A stretch of 64,000 nucleotides of DNA, taken from positions 416,467-480,466 of the forward strand of contig MU839089.1 of NCBI GenBank assembly GCA_030685235.1, written 5' to 3'. Made by a program: the position numbers and the translations under genes. A model generated the notes under the pieces. The model searched no databases. It worked only from the letters and a program-made list of their open reading frames with translations, and had not been told where the DNA came from. Source of the stretch: Copromyces sp. CBS 386.78. Taxonomy: Eukaryota; Ascomycota; Sordariomycetes; Sordariales; Sordariaceae. This document shows, piece by piece, positions 13,141 to 23,905 of the stretch (its first letter is position 1; each line of letters begins with the position of its first letter).

Positions 13141-14413
13141 GGGAAGTTATTTCTTTGATGGTCAAAAGGTTGAGACCCAGCGGAGGTATCTATCTATCTG
13201 CCTCTCATCTGAAGGGATGTGGGATGTGCAAGTAAGACTTGATATTTCATGGTGAAATTGAACAGGGCACTCACTGGCTACCCTCACTGACTGTGTTACT
13301 TATAAAAGTTAGCTGGGTACTTACTTATCTTGTGTAAAGGCCTGGAAGACTAGACTACATACAGACCGACGAGTCATCGGCCAGACGTGACGGAGTGAGG
13401 TGAGATGCCAAGCCAGAGAGAGACCTCTACAACGACAAGTAACGATCAAGCGGTTGAGAATGAAAATGAAATGGGACGTTTTATGTTGTGGAAACAACAA
13501 GGTCAGGAGACAGAGAACTAGCGAGTTTGAGTAACAGTTTCCACAACCACGAATGAACGTAACGTAACGACAAAATTGCGGGAGCAAAAGAGACATTACA
13601 AGAATAGAAACATTATTTTATTGGATACACCCATCCGGGGTCCGTTCCGCTTCCTTAGACTTACTTAGTTACCTGCTAGGTCCGGAAATGCTCTCTTTCA
13701 CGACACGTCCAGAAATGGAAAAAAAAAAAAAAAATGAAAAAAAAGGGGAAAAAAAGAGGGTTTAGTTAACGTCTAACCTACGATATTAACTCGCAGCGCT
13801 TCCATGTCCTCCACTAGAACAGCTCGAGCTCGAGCTTGAATCAACGTTTGTTCATAACAGTCAGCTTCAGCATTAGACTAATTAGATTCCTTGCCGTCAT
13901 AGACACATACACAGAGACAGAGAGACAGAGAGACAGACGCTTCTTACACATTATCATCATGTCCCTGTTTTCTTTCATCATGCTCGAACCACATAGGTAG
14001 GCATTCGTCAACTTTTCAGACAAACAAACCATGACTTACTTGTACCTACCACCACTTGAAGAGCTAGCTGTATTTACTTGTATCTTACTCATTTCAAAGC
14101 CACTCACTCACTCACTCACTCTCTCTCTCACCCACCAACTTAACGACCCACCAACTTAACGACCCACCAACTTAACGACCCTCCCGTCGGTTTGCGCCAA
14201 TAACTGGTATTCACTATATACTTCAGTCAAGTGTCCAATTAATTAGACCAATTGCCCAGCAAATTACCCGACCCAAAGACTCATGTCCAAATAAACTACA
14301 GCAGCTACAACTCCAACTCCAACTCCAACTCCAACTCCGACTCCGACATCAGACTTCCTTCAGAGCTCTCGTTTCACCCTGCTCGTTCAATTCAAACTTC
14401 AATTCAATTCAAT
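13141..14413. other. intergenic with tandem repeats
   Basis: No supported gene. The stretch contains A runs near 13720-13760, CTCACT and AGAGACAG tracts, three exact copies of a 16-bp unit at 14131-14178, an AACTCC tract at about 14310-14345 and an AATTC tract at about 14400-14420 that touches the stop of the Moco sulfurase gene. Confidence 0.6.
14131..14178. repeat. three tandem 16-bp units
   Basis: The unit CCCACCAACTTAACGA is repeated three times without mismatch, just after a CT-rich microsatellite. Confidence 0.9.
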
Positions 14414-17268
14414 TCAATTCAAACCCACGCTCGGAAGGACCACATCCCCAACCCTAACTCTTACAACCCTTCTTCCACTGCCAACATCCCCCTCCTCCCT
14501 TTCCTCCTCCTCCTCAGCCAACCCCATATGCACCCCAAAGAAAACCTTGCCCTCAAACCTCCTCGTTTTCGTGAGCGTAACGAACGGTTCGCCTCCTTCG
14601 CTTTTTTCTCCGGTAGATTGATCGATGCAGACCATGTGGCATCTTCTGCAGGAACCTAGCATTTGGAATTTGTTTCCTGCAGAGGAAGAAGAAGACGACG
14701 AAGAGGAGGAGTTGAGAATGTGGATGGCGGACCAGCCATCTTCTTCGTAGGGGTTTAGTTCCGAGGTGGAAGAGGTGGTGGAAGAGATGATGGGAGAAAG
14801 GATGAGATTAGCCCGAAACACGGCATCCGATACATGTATTGGTCCTTTTGCCGCCGCCGACGACGGGGGGTTCAGAGCCGCAACAATGGATTCATTCAGA
14901 GCGTCGACGCTCGTCGTTGTTATCGCCAGGATGGGCGACTCATTCGACAGTAATATCCGTCTTGGATTTGGTTGTCCCTGCCCCTGACTTTCCATGTCCT
15001 CCTCGGTACGTGTTGCTGTCCGTGACCGTTGTTGTTCGGTATCTGAGTCCGGTGGTGATGGGGGTGTTTCTACCACTCCCACTTCTACTTCTACTTGGGC
15101 GGCAGAAGAGGGAAAAGCGCCTGGCATCATTGCTGCTTGTTTGGATGGCTTCTTGGGCTTAGCTGACACGGATACGGCAGGTCGTGGTTGTGGTTGTGGT
15201 TGTGGTCGTGGTTGTGATGCCTGCTGCTGATGCCTCTGCAAATGCGCCTTAGCATGCCTCGTCATGCCCTTCCCCTGCCCGCCCGGCGGGAACCTGGCCA
15301 GCACGCACGGCACTCCCAAAACTGTCGTGAAGAAATCGTTGATTTGTGCTGAAGCGTACGTCTGCGCGGTGATTTCCTCGCCGCAGACGCGGGGGGACAT
15401 TCCCGAGTTCTTTGGCATAAACATCTTTGGGTTCTTGGACAGCGGGACCGATATCGATGATGGTAAACCTGCTGCTGCTGATGGGGGGATGTCGCCGGCG
15501 TAACTGACTTGCAGTTCACCCCGGGTAAAATCCAGATTTGGTCGTACAAGTGCCATGCGCGGATACCGTTTCTGGCTGAGCGCTTGGCCTGATCCGCGGT
15601 GGACTAGACACCATTCGCGGTCCCAGGCTAGACCCTCGGGGCGGACTTCCCAGTCGATGGCTGGGGGCACGGGGAAGCCGGCGCAGGATTTGATGGGGTA
15701 GACAATTATGCTTTTCACAAAAAGCTGTGGTATGTTTTGTAATGGTGGTGGTTGGAGTTTCGTGTCCGAGTCAGAGTCTGGCGAGGGTGAGACCGGTATT
15801 GATAGTGGTGTTGTATCCTCCCGGTAAAACTCGTCCACAAAGTGCACAAACCCATCCACGTCCGCTACCGTGCTCATGGCGCCCAGGCTAGCACGAATAA
15901 TACCAGTTGGCTTTCCGCTCATGATATCATTATCTGTTCCGCACCGGAACCCCGAAGAAAAGTTCTGCTTCATCTCCCATGGCTCCAAGCCCAAAGCAGA
16001 GGCGACGCCGCCGGGGTTACACACTCCTCCGGTGCGGATGTGTATCCCCTTGAGCATCGCCAGCTTTTCCACTTCTGCGAGACTGATCCACGTTCCTTGT
16101 GCGTTGCGGATGTTGAACGTCACCACCGGTCCGCTCTCTTCGTTTTGGGGGCTGTCAGGATCAGGCGAGTAGATGGCACAAACCTCCTCCCCATTTGCAT
16201 GCCTCAGCCCTTTCAAACCCCAATACAACCTCTTGGCAAGAAACCCCGTATGAGCGGCCACCTTGTCCATACTCCCGAATAACCTGGCATGAACATCCAT
16301 CGCGACATCCAGCGCTATGATACTGTGTATCGGTAATGTCCCATCCTCCAGTCTCTCATGGAGAAACCCATCCTTGGGCGCATGCCACTGTTCTTTCAGA
16401 CAAACAACCATATCAACCGTTCCGCCGCCAAAGTACCGTCTCGACGAAAAGACATGCTGGACGTCCTTTCGGACGATCAAAGCCCCGAGGTCGGGGAAAC
16501 CAAAGATTTTGTAAAAAGAGAGGACGACGAAGTCCGGTGCTGTTTGGGCGTTGGATAAGTCCAAGGGGGAGGAGGAGACGAGGGCGGCGGCGTCTAGGAG
16601 GGTGTATGTCTTTCGGGTTATTTTTGTTTCCCGGGTTTGCCGAACTTGGGAAGACCAAGAAAGGGGAAAGCGGCGGCCGTCCATGTTTGACTGAGCTGGG
16701 TATGCAAACAGGATCGGCCTTTCTTCCTCCTCCTCCTCTTTGAAAGGACAATCCCCTGCTAGCCAGTCTTCCACCTGTCGATCATGCAGACATACGCTAC
16801 TTGTAGCTTCTTCCCGAACTCCAACCAGACTGGTGTGACTCGCTTCGTGGTAGGCATAGTCAAAGCCCGTGGGGAGACATCTCATAGCATCTGTGACAAG
16901 CTTAATGCCGGCTGTGGCGTTGGCGACGAAAACCAGGTCAAAGTCGGCTGGGTCGGCGTTGAAGAACTGCAGGGCTCGGAGACGGATGTCTTGGATGCGC
17001 TGGGTCGATAGTTGGGAAGAGGCCGAGGCGGAGTGAGGGTTGCCGAAGAGGTTGGTGGTCATCTCGTGGGCGAAACGGTCCATGAGGGACTTGGGATAGG
17101 GGGTGGTGCCGGCATGGTCGAGGTAGAGGGAGTCTGTTTGTTCTTTGTTAGTGACAGAAGATGGAAAAGTGTTGGAGTTGACATACCTGTGAGCATGGGA
17201 TATTCTTCTTCTCTTATCCTTTCCACGTCGGCGTTATAGCCTTCAAAGTCTGTGTATAATGAACCCAT
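14414..17268 (-). CDS. hxB: molybdenum cofactor sulfurase
   Basis: This enzyme takes sulfur from L-cysteine and transfers it to the molybdenum cofactor of xanthine dehydrogenase and related hydroxylases in the cytosol; the Aspergillus gene is hxB. The protein is 933 residues in two exons, 17268-17187 and 17133-14414. The intron has GTATGT, an ACTAAC branch and AACAG. The N-terminal NifS-like aminotransferase domain shows YLDHAGTTPYP at the junction, SFYKIFG with the PLP lysine at about residue 236, and the persulfide cysteine in GGVCNPGG at about residue 399. The C-terminal half holds the MOSC N-terminal beta-barrel and MOSC domain (VKSIIVYPIKSC, then SPRVCGEE and GSCRRCHMVC). A Gln/Pro-rich linker and a polyserine run interrupt MOSC. 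The gene is divergent from cdc6. Both catalytic residues are present, so it looks functional. Confidence 0.95.
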
Positions 17269-18019
17269 ATTGTAGAACCTTCAAGTATCACCAAGTCCAT
17301 CAAGAGACAAAAGACAAAGTGAACCAACTTTGATATCTCTTTGATATTTGCGAACTATCGACATGGACATCTGATGAAACGCTGGGGTGGATAACTTGTC
17401 ATTGCTTGCGGTCATGATATCGATAAGTAGGTAACAACCAAAGGCAGTGGCGTATTGGAGGTCTATTCCTCTTGGTGTAATCCCGTCACGGCTGGCGCTT
17501 GTCATCCGAGGGAAGTCAGTTGGGCTCGGCGACTGAACGGAGATCGCCACTTTCCAACACCAGCAGGTGAACAATTGGCGGCGGTCTCCCTGCTTCAGTG
17601 GATGCACGCCCTGGAATGCCCCTGGTGCGGAGAGGTGGATACCGTCGGGTGTGACGCGAGTGTGTGCGCCACGAGCCGAAACTGCACCAGCCACAGCGCG
17701 CGTGGCTTATGCGCGACCGGGCTTAATTGAAACGCGCAGTGCAGGCGGGGAAGCGCGTCGAGCTTTCAGCTGCAGCCCCCACTTATTCGCGGTCGCGTCC
17801 CCACACTGGCATGCACCCGGGGGTGGAGCGCGCGAAACTGGAATTCTACATACTTTGGTGAAGTGCAGCCGTGACTGCTCAAGGTTCCTCCTTCCTTCCA
17901 CCTTACAACCAAACAACCACCACCACCATCAACACCCGCGCATCGTAATTTCCACCCGATTGCTGCTCGTATCTGTGTTTTCTGCATTGCGACTGGTGTT
18001 TTTGACTTGATAAAAAATC
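17269..18019. promoter_or_regulatory. divergent promoter of Moco sulfurase and cdc6
   Basis: This is the 750-bp space between the two divergent start codons. It has no convincing reading frame of its own. The cdc6-proximal half is rich in CGCG words, including the SCB/E2F-like site listed separately, and CT-rich sequence precedes the cdc6 start. Confidence 0.5.
17831..17837 (+). promoter_or_regulatory. SCB/E2F-like motif upstream of cdc6
   Basis: CGCGAAA, within GCGCGCGAAAC, lies about 185 bp before the cdc6 start. It matches the Swi4/MBF and E2F half-site used by G1/S genes. Function is inferred from motif and position only. Confidence 0.4.
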
Positions 18020-20158
18020 ATGGCCTCGCCTAGCGCGACCACGACTCTGGGGAAGAGGAGAAGGAGCACCAGACTCACAGGTGAGCTACAACTGCCGACA
18101 TCTACACTTATCACCCATACTGACAGACTCCAAGACGAGGAGATCACACTAGGCCCTCTTGCCGCAAAGCGAACAAGACGCTCTCTCCGAATCCATCCAG
18201 AGATCCACCATGAGCCCGACCACATCCAAGCAGAGAAGGAGAAGGCCGCCTCACCACCAAAGCCACTTGCCGACGACGTCGAGAACCACAAGGAGAACCG
18301 CAAGCCCACAGCAGACGACAGTGAGGAGGTCATCGAGGCGGAAACACCATCCAAGTCTCTCCTAAGAAGGCGCAAATCAATCATCGCCAGTCCGCCAAAG
18401 ACAGCTCCGGTCACACCTTCCACGCCGCGACACTACGATGTCTTCGCAAAGGCAGCAGTCACCACTCCGCGCCATCGCGTCATGTCCGTCGGCAAGCTCT
18501 CCAGGCGCATGACACCGAGCACGCCCATGACACCTGCGGCTTCTCAAACAGCCTACCATCAAGCTCGTCAACTCTTCAGCCGAAGTGCCGATCCCGGAGA
18601 ACTCATTGGGCGCGACGAGGAGCGCGAGAAGCTCAACACTTTTCTGGATCGCTGCACTACCACACATCCCAGCGGCTGCCTCTACGTCAGCGGACCTCCT
18701 GGCACCGGCAAGAGTGCGATCGTCAACAAGGTCACAGACAAGTTCGCATCCGAGACGTCAACAGTGCGCAAGGCATACATCAACTGCATGAGCATCAAGT
18801 CATCCAAGGATCTCTACGTCACGCTTCTCGACCAGCTAGTCAGCCAAGATGAAGACAAGGAGGAACTCTCAACTGAAAGCGACGTGGTGGCGGCTCTCCA
18901 AAAGCTCATCCTTCCCAAGAGAAAGACCCAGGACGTCTTCCTCGTGGTGTTGGACGAAATCGACCACATCCTCACCCTCGACCCCGAAAGTCTCTACAGT
19001 CTCTTTGAATGGTCGCTCGAAAAGAAGAACTCGCGCCTCGCCCTGATCGGCATTGCCAACGCGCTCGACCTGACGGACCGCTTCCTGCCGCGCCTCAAGT
19101 CGCGCAACCTCAAGCCAGAGCTTTTGCCCATCCTCCCATACACGGCGCCTCAGGTCAAGAACATCATCATCACACGTCTCAAGAGCTTGCTTCCCGGTGG
19201 AACGCCCAAGGATCCCAACTACATCCCCTTCTTCCACCCAGCTGCCATCGAGCTCTGCTCGCGCAAAGTATCCAGCCAAACCGGCGACCTACGCCGCGCC
19301 TTTGAGATCTGCCGCCGCGCCATCGACCTGGTCGAGTCCGAGACCCGTCTCAAGCACGAGAACCAAGTCAAGGAGCAGATGCTACAAATGTCTCCCTCCA
19401 AGAAGCGCGTCCTAGGCGAAAACACCAACCTCTCCTCTGGTTCGGGTTCTGCGCCTTCGTCTCTCTTCCGGAGCATCACCTCCACTGGACCCAGCGCCAG
19501 CGTCTCCGCCTCTTTGCTCAAATCCCTGCAGGCCCTGACACCAGCCACCGCGCCGCGCGTCAGCATTGCGCACCTAAGCAAAGTCACAGCAGCCGCATTC
19601 AGCAACGGCACCACGCAACGCTTGAAGACGCTCAACCTGCAGCAAAAAGCCGCTCTTTGCGCTTTGGTCGCCATCGAGAAACGTAACCGCGCCGCGCAGT
19701 CGGAGGCTCTCAGTTCCGCTTCGGCCAGCTTTACTTGTACCACCGGCACTCCGTCAAGGAAACAAGCCGAAACCCCCATCGCGCCAACAGTCAAGACCCT
19801 CTACGAGGCATACACCAAGCTCTGCAAGCAGGACTCTCTCTTGCACCCCTTGTCATCATCCGAGTTCCGCGAGGTCGTTTCCAGTCTTGAGACACTCAGC
19901 TTGATCACACCTGTGGATGGCAAAACGGGGTCGTTTACCGCGTTGGGATACAGTTCTCCTGGAGTGGGGACGCCAAAGAGAGGAGGCAAGAAGAAGAAGG
20001 ATGTTTTTGGCATGGGAGGTGCCTTGGTTGCCGGGGATGAGAAGAGGGTGGCTAGTTGTGTTGGGGAACGAGAGGTTGAGACGACCTTGTTGAAGGATGA
20101 CGGGGCGGGTGTCGGGATTTTGAGGGGGATTTTGAGTGGGGAGGCTCTGGATGATTGA
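18020..20158 (+). CDS. cdc6: Cdc6 origin-licensing ATPase
   Basis: Cdc6 joins ORC at replication origins in G1 and loads the Mcm2-7 helicase. The single-exon frame gives 712 residues. The first 190 are basic and Ser/Thr-Pro-rich (TPSTPRH, TPSTPMTP), typical of CDK-controlled regions. The AAA+ domain starts at LIGRDEEREKL. It has Walker A GPPGTGKS at residues 225-232, Walker B DEID at 312-315, sensor 1 in LIGIANALDL, and sensor 2 in TGDLRRAFEICRRA. A winged-helix region follows (residues about 500-650: AALCALVAIEK, LYEAYTKLCK, FREVVSSLETL). The alternative, Orc1, is unlikely because there is no BAH domain and the length fits Cdc6. A CGCGAAA site upstream suggests G1/S expression. Confidence 0.95.
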   Translation: MASPSATTTLGKRRRSTRLTGELQLPTSTLITHTDRLQDEEITLGPLAAKRTRRSLRIHPEIHHEPDHIQAEKEKAASPPKPLADDVENHKENRKPTADDSEEVIEAETPSKSLLRRRKSIIASPPKTAPVTPSTPRHYDVFAKAAVTTPRHRVMSVGKLSRRMTPSTPMTPAASQTAYHQARQLFSRSADPGELIGRDEEREKLNTFLDRCTTTHPSGCLYVSGPPGTGKSAIVNKVTDKFASETSTVRKAYINCMSIKSSKDLYVTLLDQLVSQDEDKEELSTESDVVAALQKLILPKRKTQDVFLVVLDEIDHILTLDPESLYSLFEWSLEKKNSRLALIGIANALDLTDRFLPRLKSRNLKPELLPILPYTAPQVKNIIITRLKSLLPGGTPKDPNYIPFFHPAAIELCSRKVSSQTGDLRRAFEICRRAIDLVESETRLKHENQVKEQMLQMSPSKKRVLGENTNLSSGSGSAPSSLFRSITSTGPSASVSASLLKSLQALTPATAPRVSIAHLSKVTAAAFSNGTTQRLKTLNLQQKAALCALVAIEKRNRAAQSEALSSASASFTCTTGTPSRKQAETPIAPTVKTLYEAYTKLCKQDSLLHPLSSSEFREVVSSLETLSLITPVDGKTGSFTALGYSSPGVGTPKRGGKKKKDVFGMGGALVAGDEKRVASCVGEREVETTLLKDDGAGVGILRGILSGEALDD

Positions 20159-20575
20159 GACTTTGTTTTTGATGTGTTTGGCATGTTGTTGTTGGAGAGT
20201 TGCTGTTGGTGATTTGGACGAACGAGTTTGTTTGAGTTTGAGCTGATCAAGTTGTTTGGGCATGTTGGTTGAGGAGCATTGAAGTTGGTTGGAAAAGCAT
20301 TGTTTAAGACGAACGGAGCATGGCGTGGCATGGCATGGCGTGTTTGAAGCATTCAAAGTATATCATAGGGAGGTGGTGTTTGGATTCATTGTAACCCAGG
20401 ATCAGGGTCGGTGTTTTGGGCGTTTGGGAATTTTGTTTGGTTTTGTTTTGTTCACTTGAAAGAGAAAAAGAGAGAGAGTAGTCACAGGATACAGTTCCTC
20501 GACATTAGTATACCTCAGATAGACAAAAGAGGCAAAGAATTGAAAGACTTGACAACCATGACTTGGCTCCCTCTC

Positions 20576-21102
20576 TACCGTATCGACTCGGGGCATCCGG
20601 TTTTAGGTTTCCAGGGAAATGAGGCATAGCATACTGCAACATTCATGCCCACCAGAAATTGTATGCAAGACGGGTGATTCTGAATGTCCACACCCTCTAC
20701 TTAGCTCGCTGTCTTTATGAGGGTGGGGGGGGGGGGGGGGGGGGGAAAGGACATGGCACCAACCAAAAAAAACCAATTTATGTGGCCCCGGGCACCCCAT
20801 TAAAATTTTAAACCCAAAAAAAAAGTTAAAATTTTAACCGGGCAAAAAACTTAGGGCAAAACNNNNNNNNNNCGGACGGAGTCGGATAGGGGCACGGGGG
20901 GGGGGGAAAGGACATGGCACCAAGCAGAAGAATCGAATTTATGGTGCTCCGGGCTCCCCAGTTCAAGTTGTCTCCCCTACGACTAGGTACTCTTTTTCCC
21001 GGGCATAAAAAGTAGGGCACATATTCGTGCAGTGTGCTTATAGGTAGATTCTGCCTGATTTCCTTGGAACCTAAAAAACGGATGCCCCGAGTCGATACGG
21101 TA
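20576..21102. repeat. 51-bp inverted repeat flanking the gap
   Basis: The arm 20576-20626 matches the reverse complement of 21052-21102 with a few differences; the core is TATCGACTCGGGGCATCCG. Similarity fades inward. It may be the ends of a small non-autonomous element or a palindromic duplication. Confidence 0.7.
20863..20872. other. assembly gap (10 N)
   Basis: Ten N bases follow A/T-degraded sequence, downstream of a long G run. Ten is a conventional placeholder, so the true size is unknown. Confidence 0.99.
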
Positions 21103-21570
21103 TTCTGACATTGGAATTTGGAAGGAGCCAGGCAGCTCGGACCTCGGAACCTGCTTTTGTGCTGCTTGCTGCACAATGAAACTAGACTCGCGCTATCCCG
21201 GCGGAAAGTGAGCTTCGCTCGTAGAGAAAAGAACAACCTGTTCTGCCCCTCTCGGCTTAGTTGTCGGACACTACTTACTGTCGAGGTTCGGCTCCGAACG
21301 TCCTCCCCTAGGATGGAAATCGAGCATCACTCTGCAGACTACGCCCGGGCTGCTGCACCTTCCAAGTTTGTAGCATGCACAGTAGTATGGACCATTAATG
21401 GAAATCTCTCGCTTTTTGTCTTCCTTTTCCTTCATTATGAACACTTGTCTCTTCGATTTTCGGGTACTATTTAGGTTCAGGACCTGGCACCTCCTTGGGA
21501 TTTTCCCTTTCTTCCTTAGACCAATCAAACCATCAATTTCTTCTCCCCATTGGTTTCAACCACTCTTACA

Positions 21571-21714
21571 CACTGCGTGCGTTAACATCTGAGCCAAAAC
21601 ACCAACCACCTTTTGTTTCCATCATTTTCGTCTTCTCCTCTCTCATCATTCATTGTAGCACTGCGTGCCTTTGACATTGGAGCCAAACACCACGGCACCT
21701 TTTGTTTCCATCAT
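21571..21714. repeat. imperfect direct repeat before a start codon
   Basis: Two copies of about 55 bp (21571-21625 and 21659-21714) share CACTGCGTGC, GAGCCAAA and the run CACCTTTTGTTTCCATCAT. The second copy ends 4 bp before the ATG of the downstream gene, so both copies probably lie in its promoter or 5' UTR. Confidence 0.8.
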
Positions 21715-21718
21715 CATC

Positions 21719-22505
21719 ATGTCTCGTTTCAACTGGACACCTTCTTTGCCGAGCATGTCACTTAATGTAAGATCTCTCTCTCTCTCTTTATCACCCGTTT
21801 CGAACTTGGTTCTAACTTTACCGACTCCTCTAGATGCCCTTGATCCACAACATCTTGGTCGTGGCGGCGCTCGTTGCCACCGCCATCTCAGTGGTGATGA
21901 TGCCCCAGGCCCTCGTGTCGCTGGTAAAAGCTGCTAAGTGCAGCAGCCTCCTCGACTCTCCTATCGCGTCACAAACACCGGCTGCCAGTTCTGGCGAAGA
22001 GAGGATCATTCACAAGACTGCTCACGAGACGGCGTCATGGCTCTCGTCTGTATCAGCACTCGAGGCCGTTCTCTATGGCATAGCCTTTCTGTTCGTCAAT
22101 TGTCTTATTGGCTTGGACCAGTTCGTCAACAACGAAGCGGAATGGTTATTTGCGACACTAGGCGGGTACCATCTGGAGACCAAAACGCGAACAGAAAGGA
22201 TTCGCGTTTTGAAGACATTTATAGAGGTTGCGTGTTGGAAAAGTCTGTTCGGCCCCGTCTCGACTGCCGTGTACGGTATATATACGCTATCGCATGTCGT
22301 GGTATATCCGCCACACCGGGATTTGTCGTCCACCACTACCATGCGCTTTTCGATTCCAGAGACCCAATTCTACCCACCCACAACGACGAGGCCGCCGCCC
22401 CGAACCCAAACGAAACTCGTCGGGAATCATCACAAACAAGGAGAATTCCGGTTGCATCCACGTCGACAGGACCCACACAAGTCCCCGGAGCTAACTCGTC
22501 CGTGA
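21719..22505 (+). CDS. small multi-pass membrane protein, unknown function
   Basis: Exon 1 (21719-21766) starts at an ATG with good context and ends at GTAAGA. Exon 2 starts at 21834 after CTCTAG with phase 0, and the first frame runs to 22505, giving 239 residues. Three hydrophobic segments are visible: NILVVAALVATAISVVMM, AVLYGIAFLFVNCLIGL and SLFGPVSTAVYGIYTLSHVVV. No family is recognised. The C-terminal 50 residues in this frame look poor. The +1 frame reads more naturally after about 22340 (DPILPTHNDEAA, then Ser/Thr/Pro-rich) and ends at a TAG at 22559-22561. A second intron, perhaps GTATAT at about 22277 to an AG near 22360, or a frameshift, would link them, so the true end may be 22561. 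Confidence 0.6.
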
Positions 22506-22713
22506 GAAGGACGACCACTGGGTTTGAAACCCCTCCCGTGCCGGCTACCAGGAAACGCTAGGGTAGTGATGAAAGAAGCAGGGATGGGAGCAGGAGGAAA
22601 AGTATGGACAGTGATGCTAGGTATGGATCAACACTTTCAGGAGAGTGCTGGGGCTGCTAGATGAGCAGGGAGGGAGGAAGATAGATGAATGAGACACTCA
22701 CTCACTATCTTCA

Positions 22714-22813
22714 CACAAGTGATGAGATATGAGTATGGCTACTAATGGGTAATGGATGACAAACACAAGTGATGAGATATGAGTATGGCTACTAATGGGT
22801 AATGGATGACAAA
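22714..22813. repeat. exact 50-bp tandem duplication
   Basis: Positions 22714-22763 are repeated identically at 22764-22813. The lack of any mismatch points to a recent event or an assembly duplication. Confidence 0.9.
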
Positions 22814-23690
22814 GAGAGGTGATGATGATTTTGGAACTACGATTACGGACGATGCTTAGAGACGGAAGAGGAGAGGTGCGACGTTCTTCTTTTTTCAGGT
22901 CAATGTCGGGGTTTATTAGAGGGGGTAGGCAGCATTTGCGTTTATATGTCTTTCCTTTTTCGGTCCTCCTTTTTTGCAAGATGCAGAAGGCTGGTCACTA
23001 AAGACGACGTAGACTTGTGATGAAATGATGATCATGACATTGATGATGTTCTAAACTGGCTAACTGGAGAGACTGACTCTCCGAGTCTGTCTTTAATAGG
23101 TAGTGCGGTCTTGACCGTCTGGTCTTGCCGTGTTGACATGACGGACCTGTCGGTCTGGGCTGCTGTTCTGAGTAAGTCAGTCTCGCCGAGCAGGCATGAC
23201 CAGATAGATGGTGATGCCTAGGTGCGTGACCTAGCGACCTCTCACATTTTTTTTTTTTTTTTTTTTTTTTTTTTCCCCTTTCTTTTAGTTTTCTTTTTGG
23301 TTTTATCTTTTTCCGTTTCGTTTTCCTTTTTCTTTTCCTCTTCCTTTTCCTGCTACTTTTGTTCTTGGTTACTACCGCCCACGGCATGGGTTGAGCTTGT
23401 GTTATTGTCGTTATATTACATGCAGATGCCCTCTCTAGACTTAGGTTGACAATACACATCACATGGATATGACTGATACTAAGATCTATGGCACCACTCT
23501 CACAATGGAACTCAAATCTGGCATCACTTGTTATCGGCTATCATAGATTTTCGGTTTCACCGTTCGATGTTTAACGATTTGCTGAATGTTTGGTTGCTGC
23601 TGTTCGGCTGTTGAACATCAATCACTATCAGGTGTGTATGCGTAGATGTATCTATGTATGGGTGGAAATTCGGTAGTTAACACCATTCAT

Positions 23691-23905
23691 TCGGTTCGGT
23701 TCGGTTCGGTTCGGTATAAGCCAACTTTACGTGTACCGTAACGTACCGCTCCGTCCCATCATGATCTCGTAACTCCCTTCAGATGGAATTCAACAGAGTC
23801 TATAGAGGATCTGAATAGAATAGAACTCGACAACAACTTGAACTATTTATTGTATCCTCCATCCGTGACATGACATGACATGACATGACATGACATGACA
23901 TGACA
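23691..23905. repeat. two pentanucleotide microsatellites
   Basis: TCGGT occurs five times at 23691-23715 and TGACA eight times at 23866-23905, both perfect. Confidence 0.9.

Larger units (their letters stand above)
20159..21718. other. intergenic with assembly gap and artefactual duplicate
   Basis: No supported gene. The stretch holds a run of 21 G at 20725-20745, ten N at 20863-20872, and a degraded second copy of one segment (20746-20862 against 20907-21020). An inverted repeat spans 20576-21102. A direct repeat of about 55 bp (21571-21625 and 21659-21714) sits just before the next gene. Confidence 0.7.

Noticed and set aside
14252..14659. Plus-strand 135-aa frame over the 3' end of the Moco sulfurase
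   Set aside because: Made of AACTCC and AATTC repeats and the antisense of the MOSC-coding exon.
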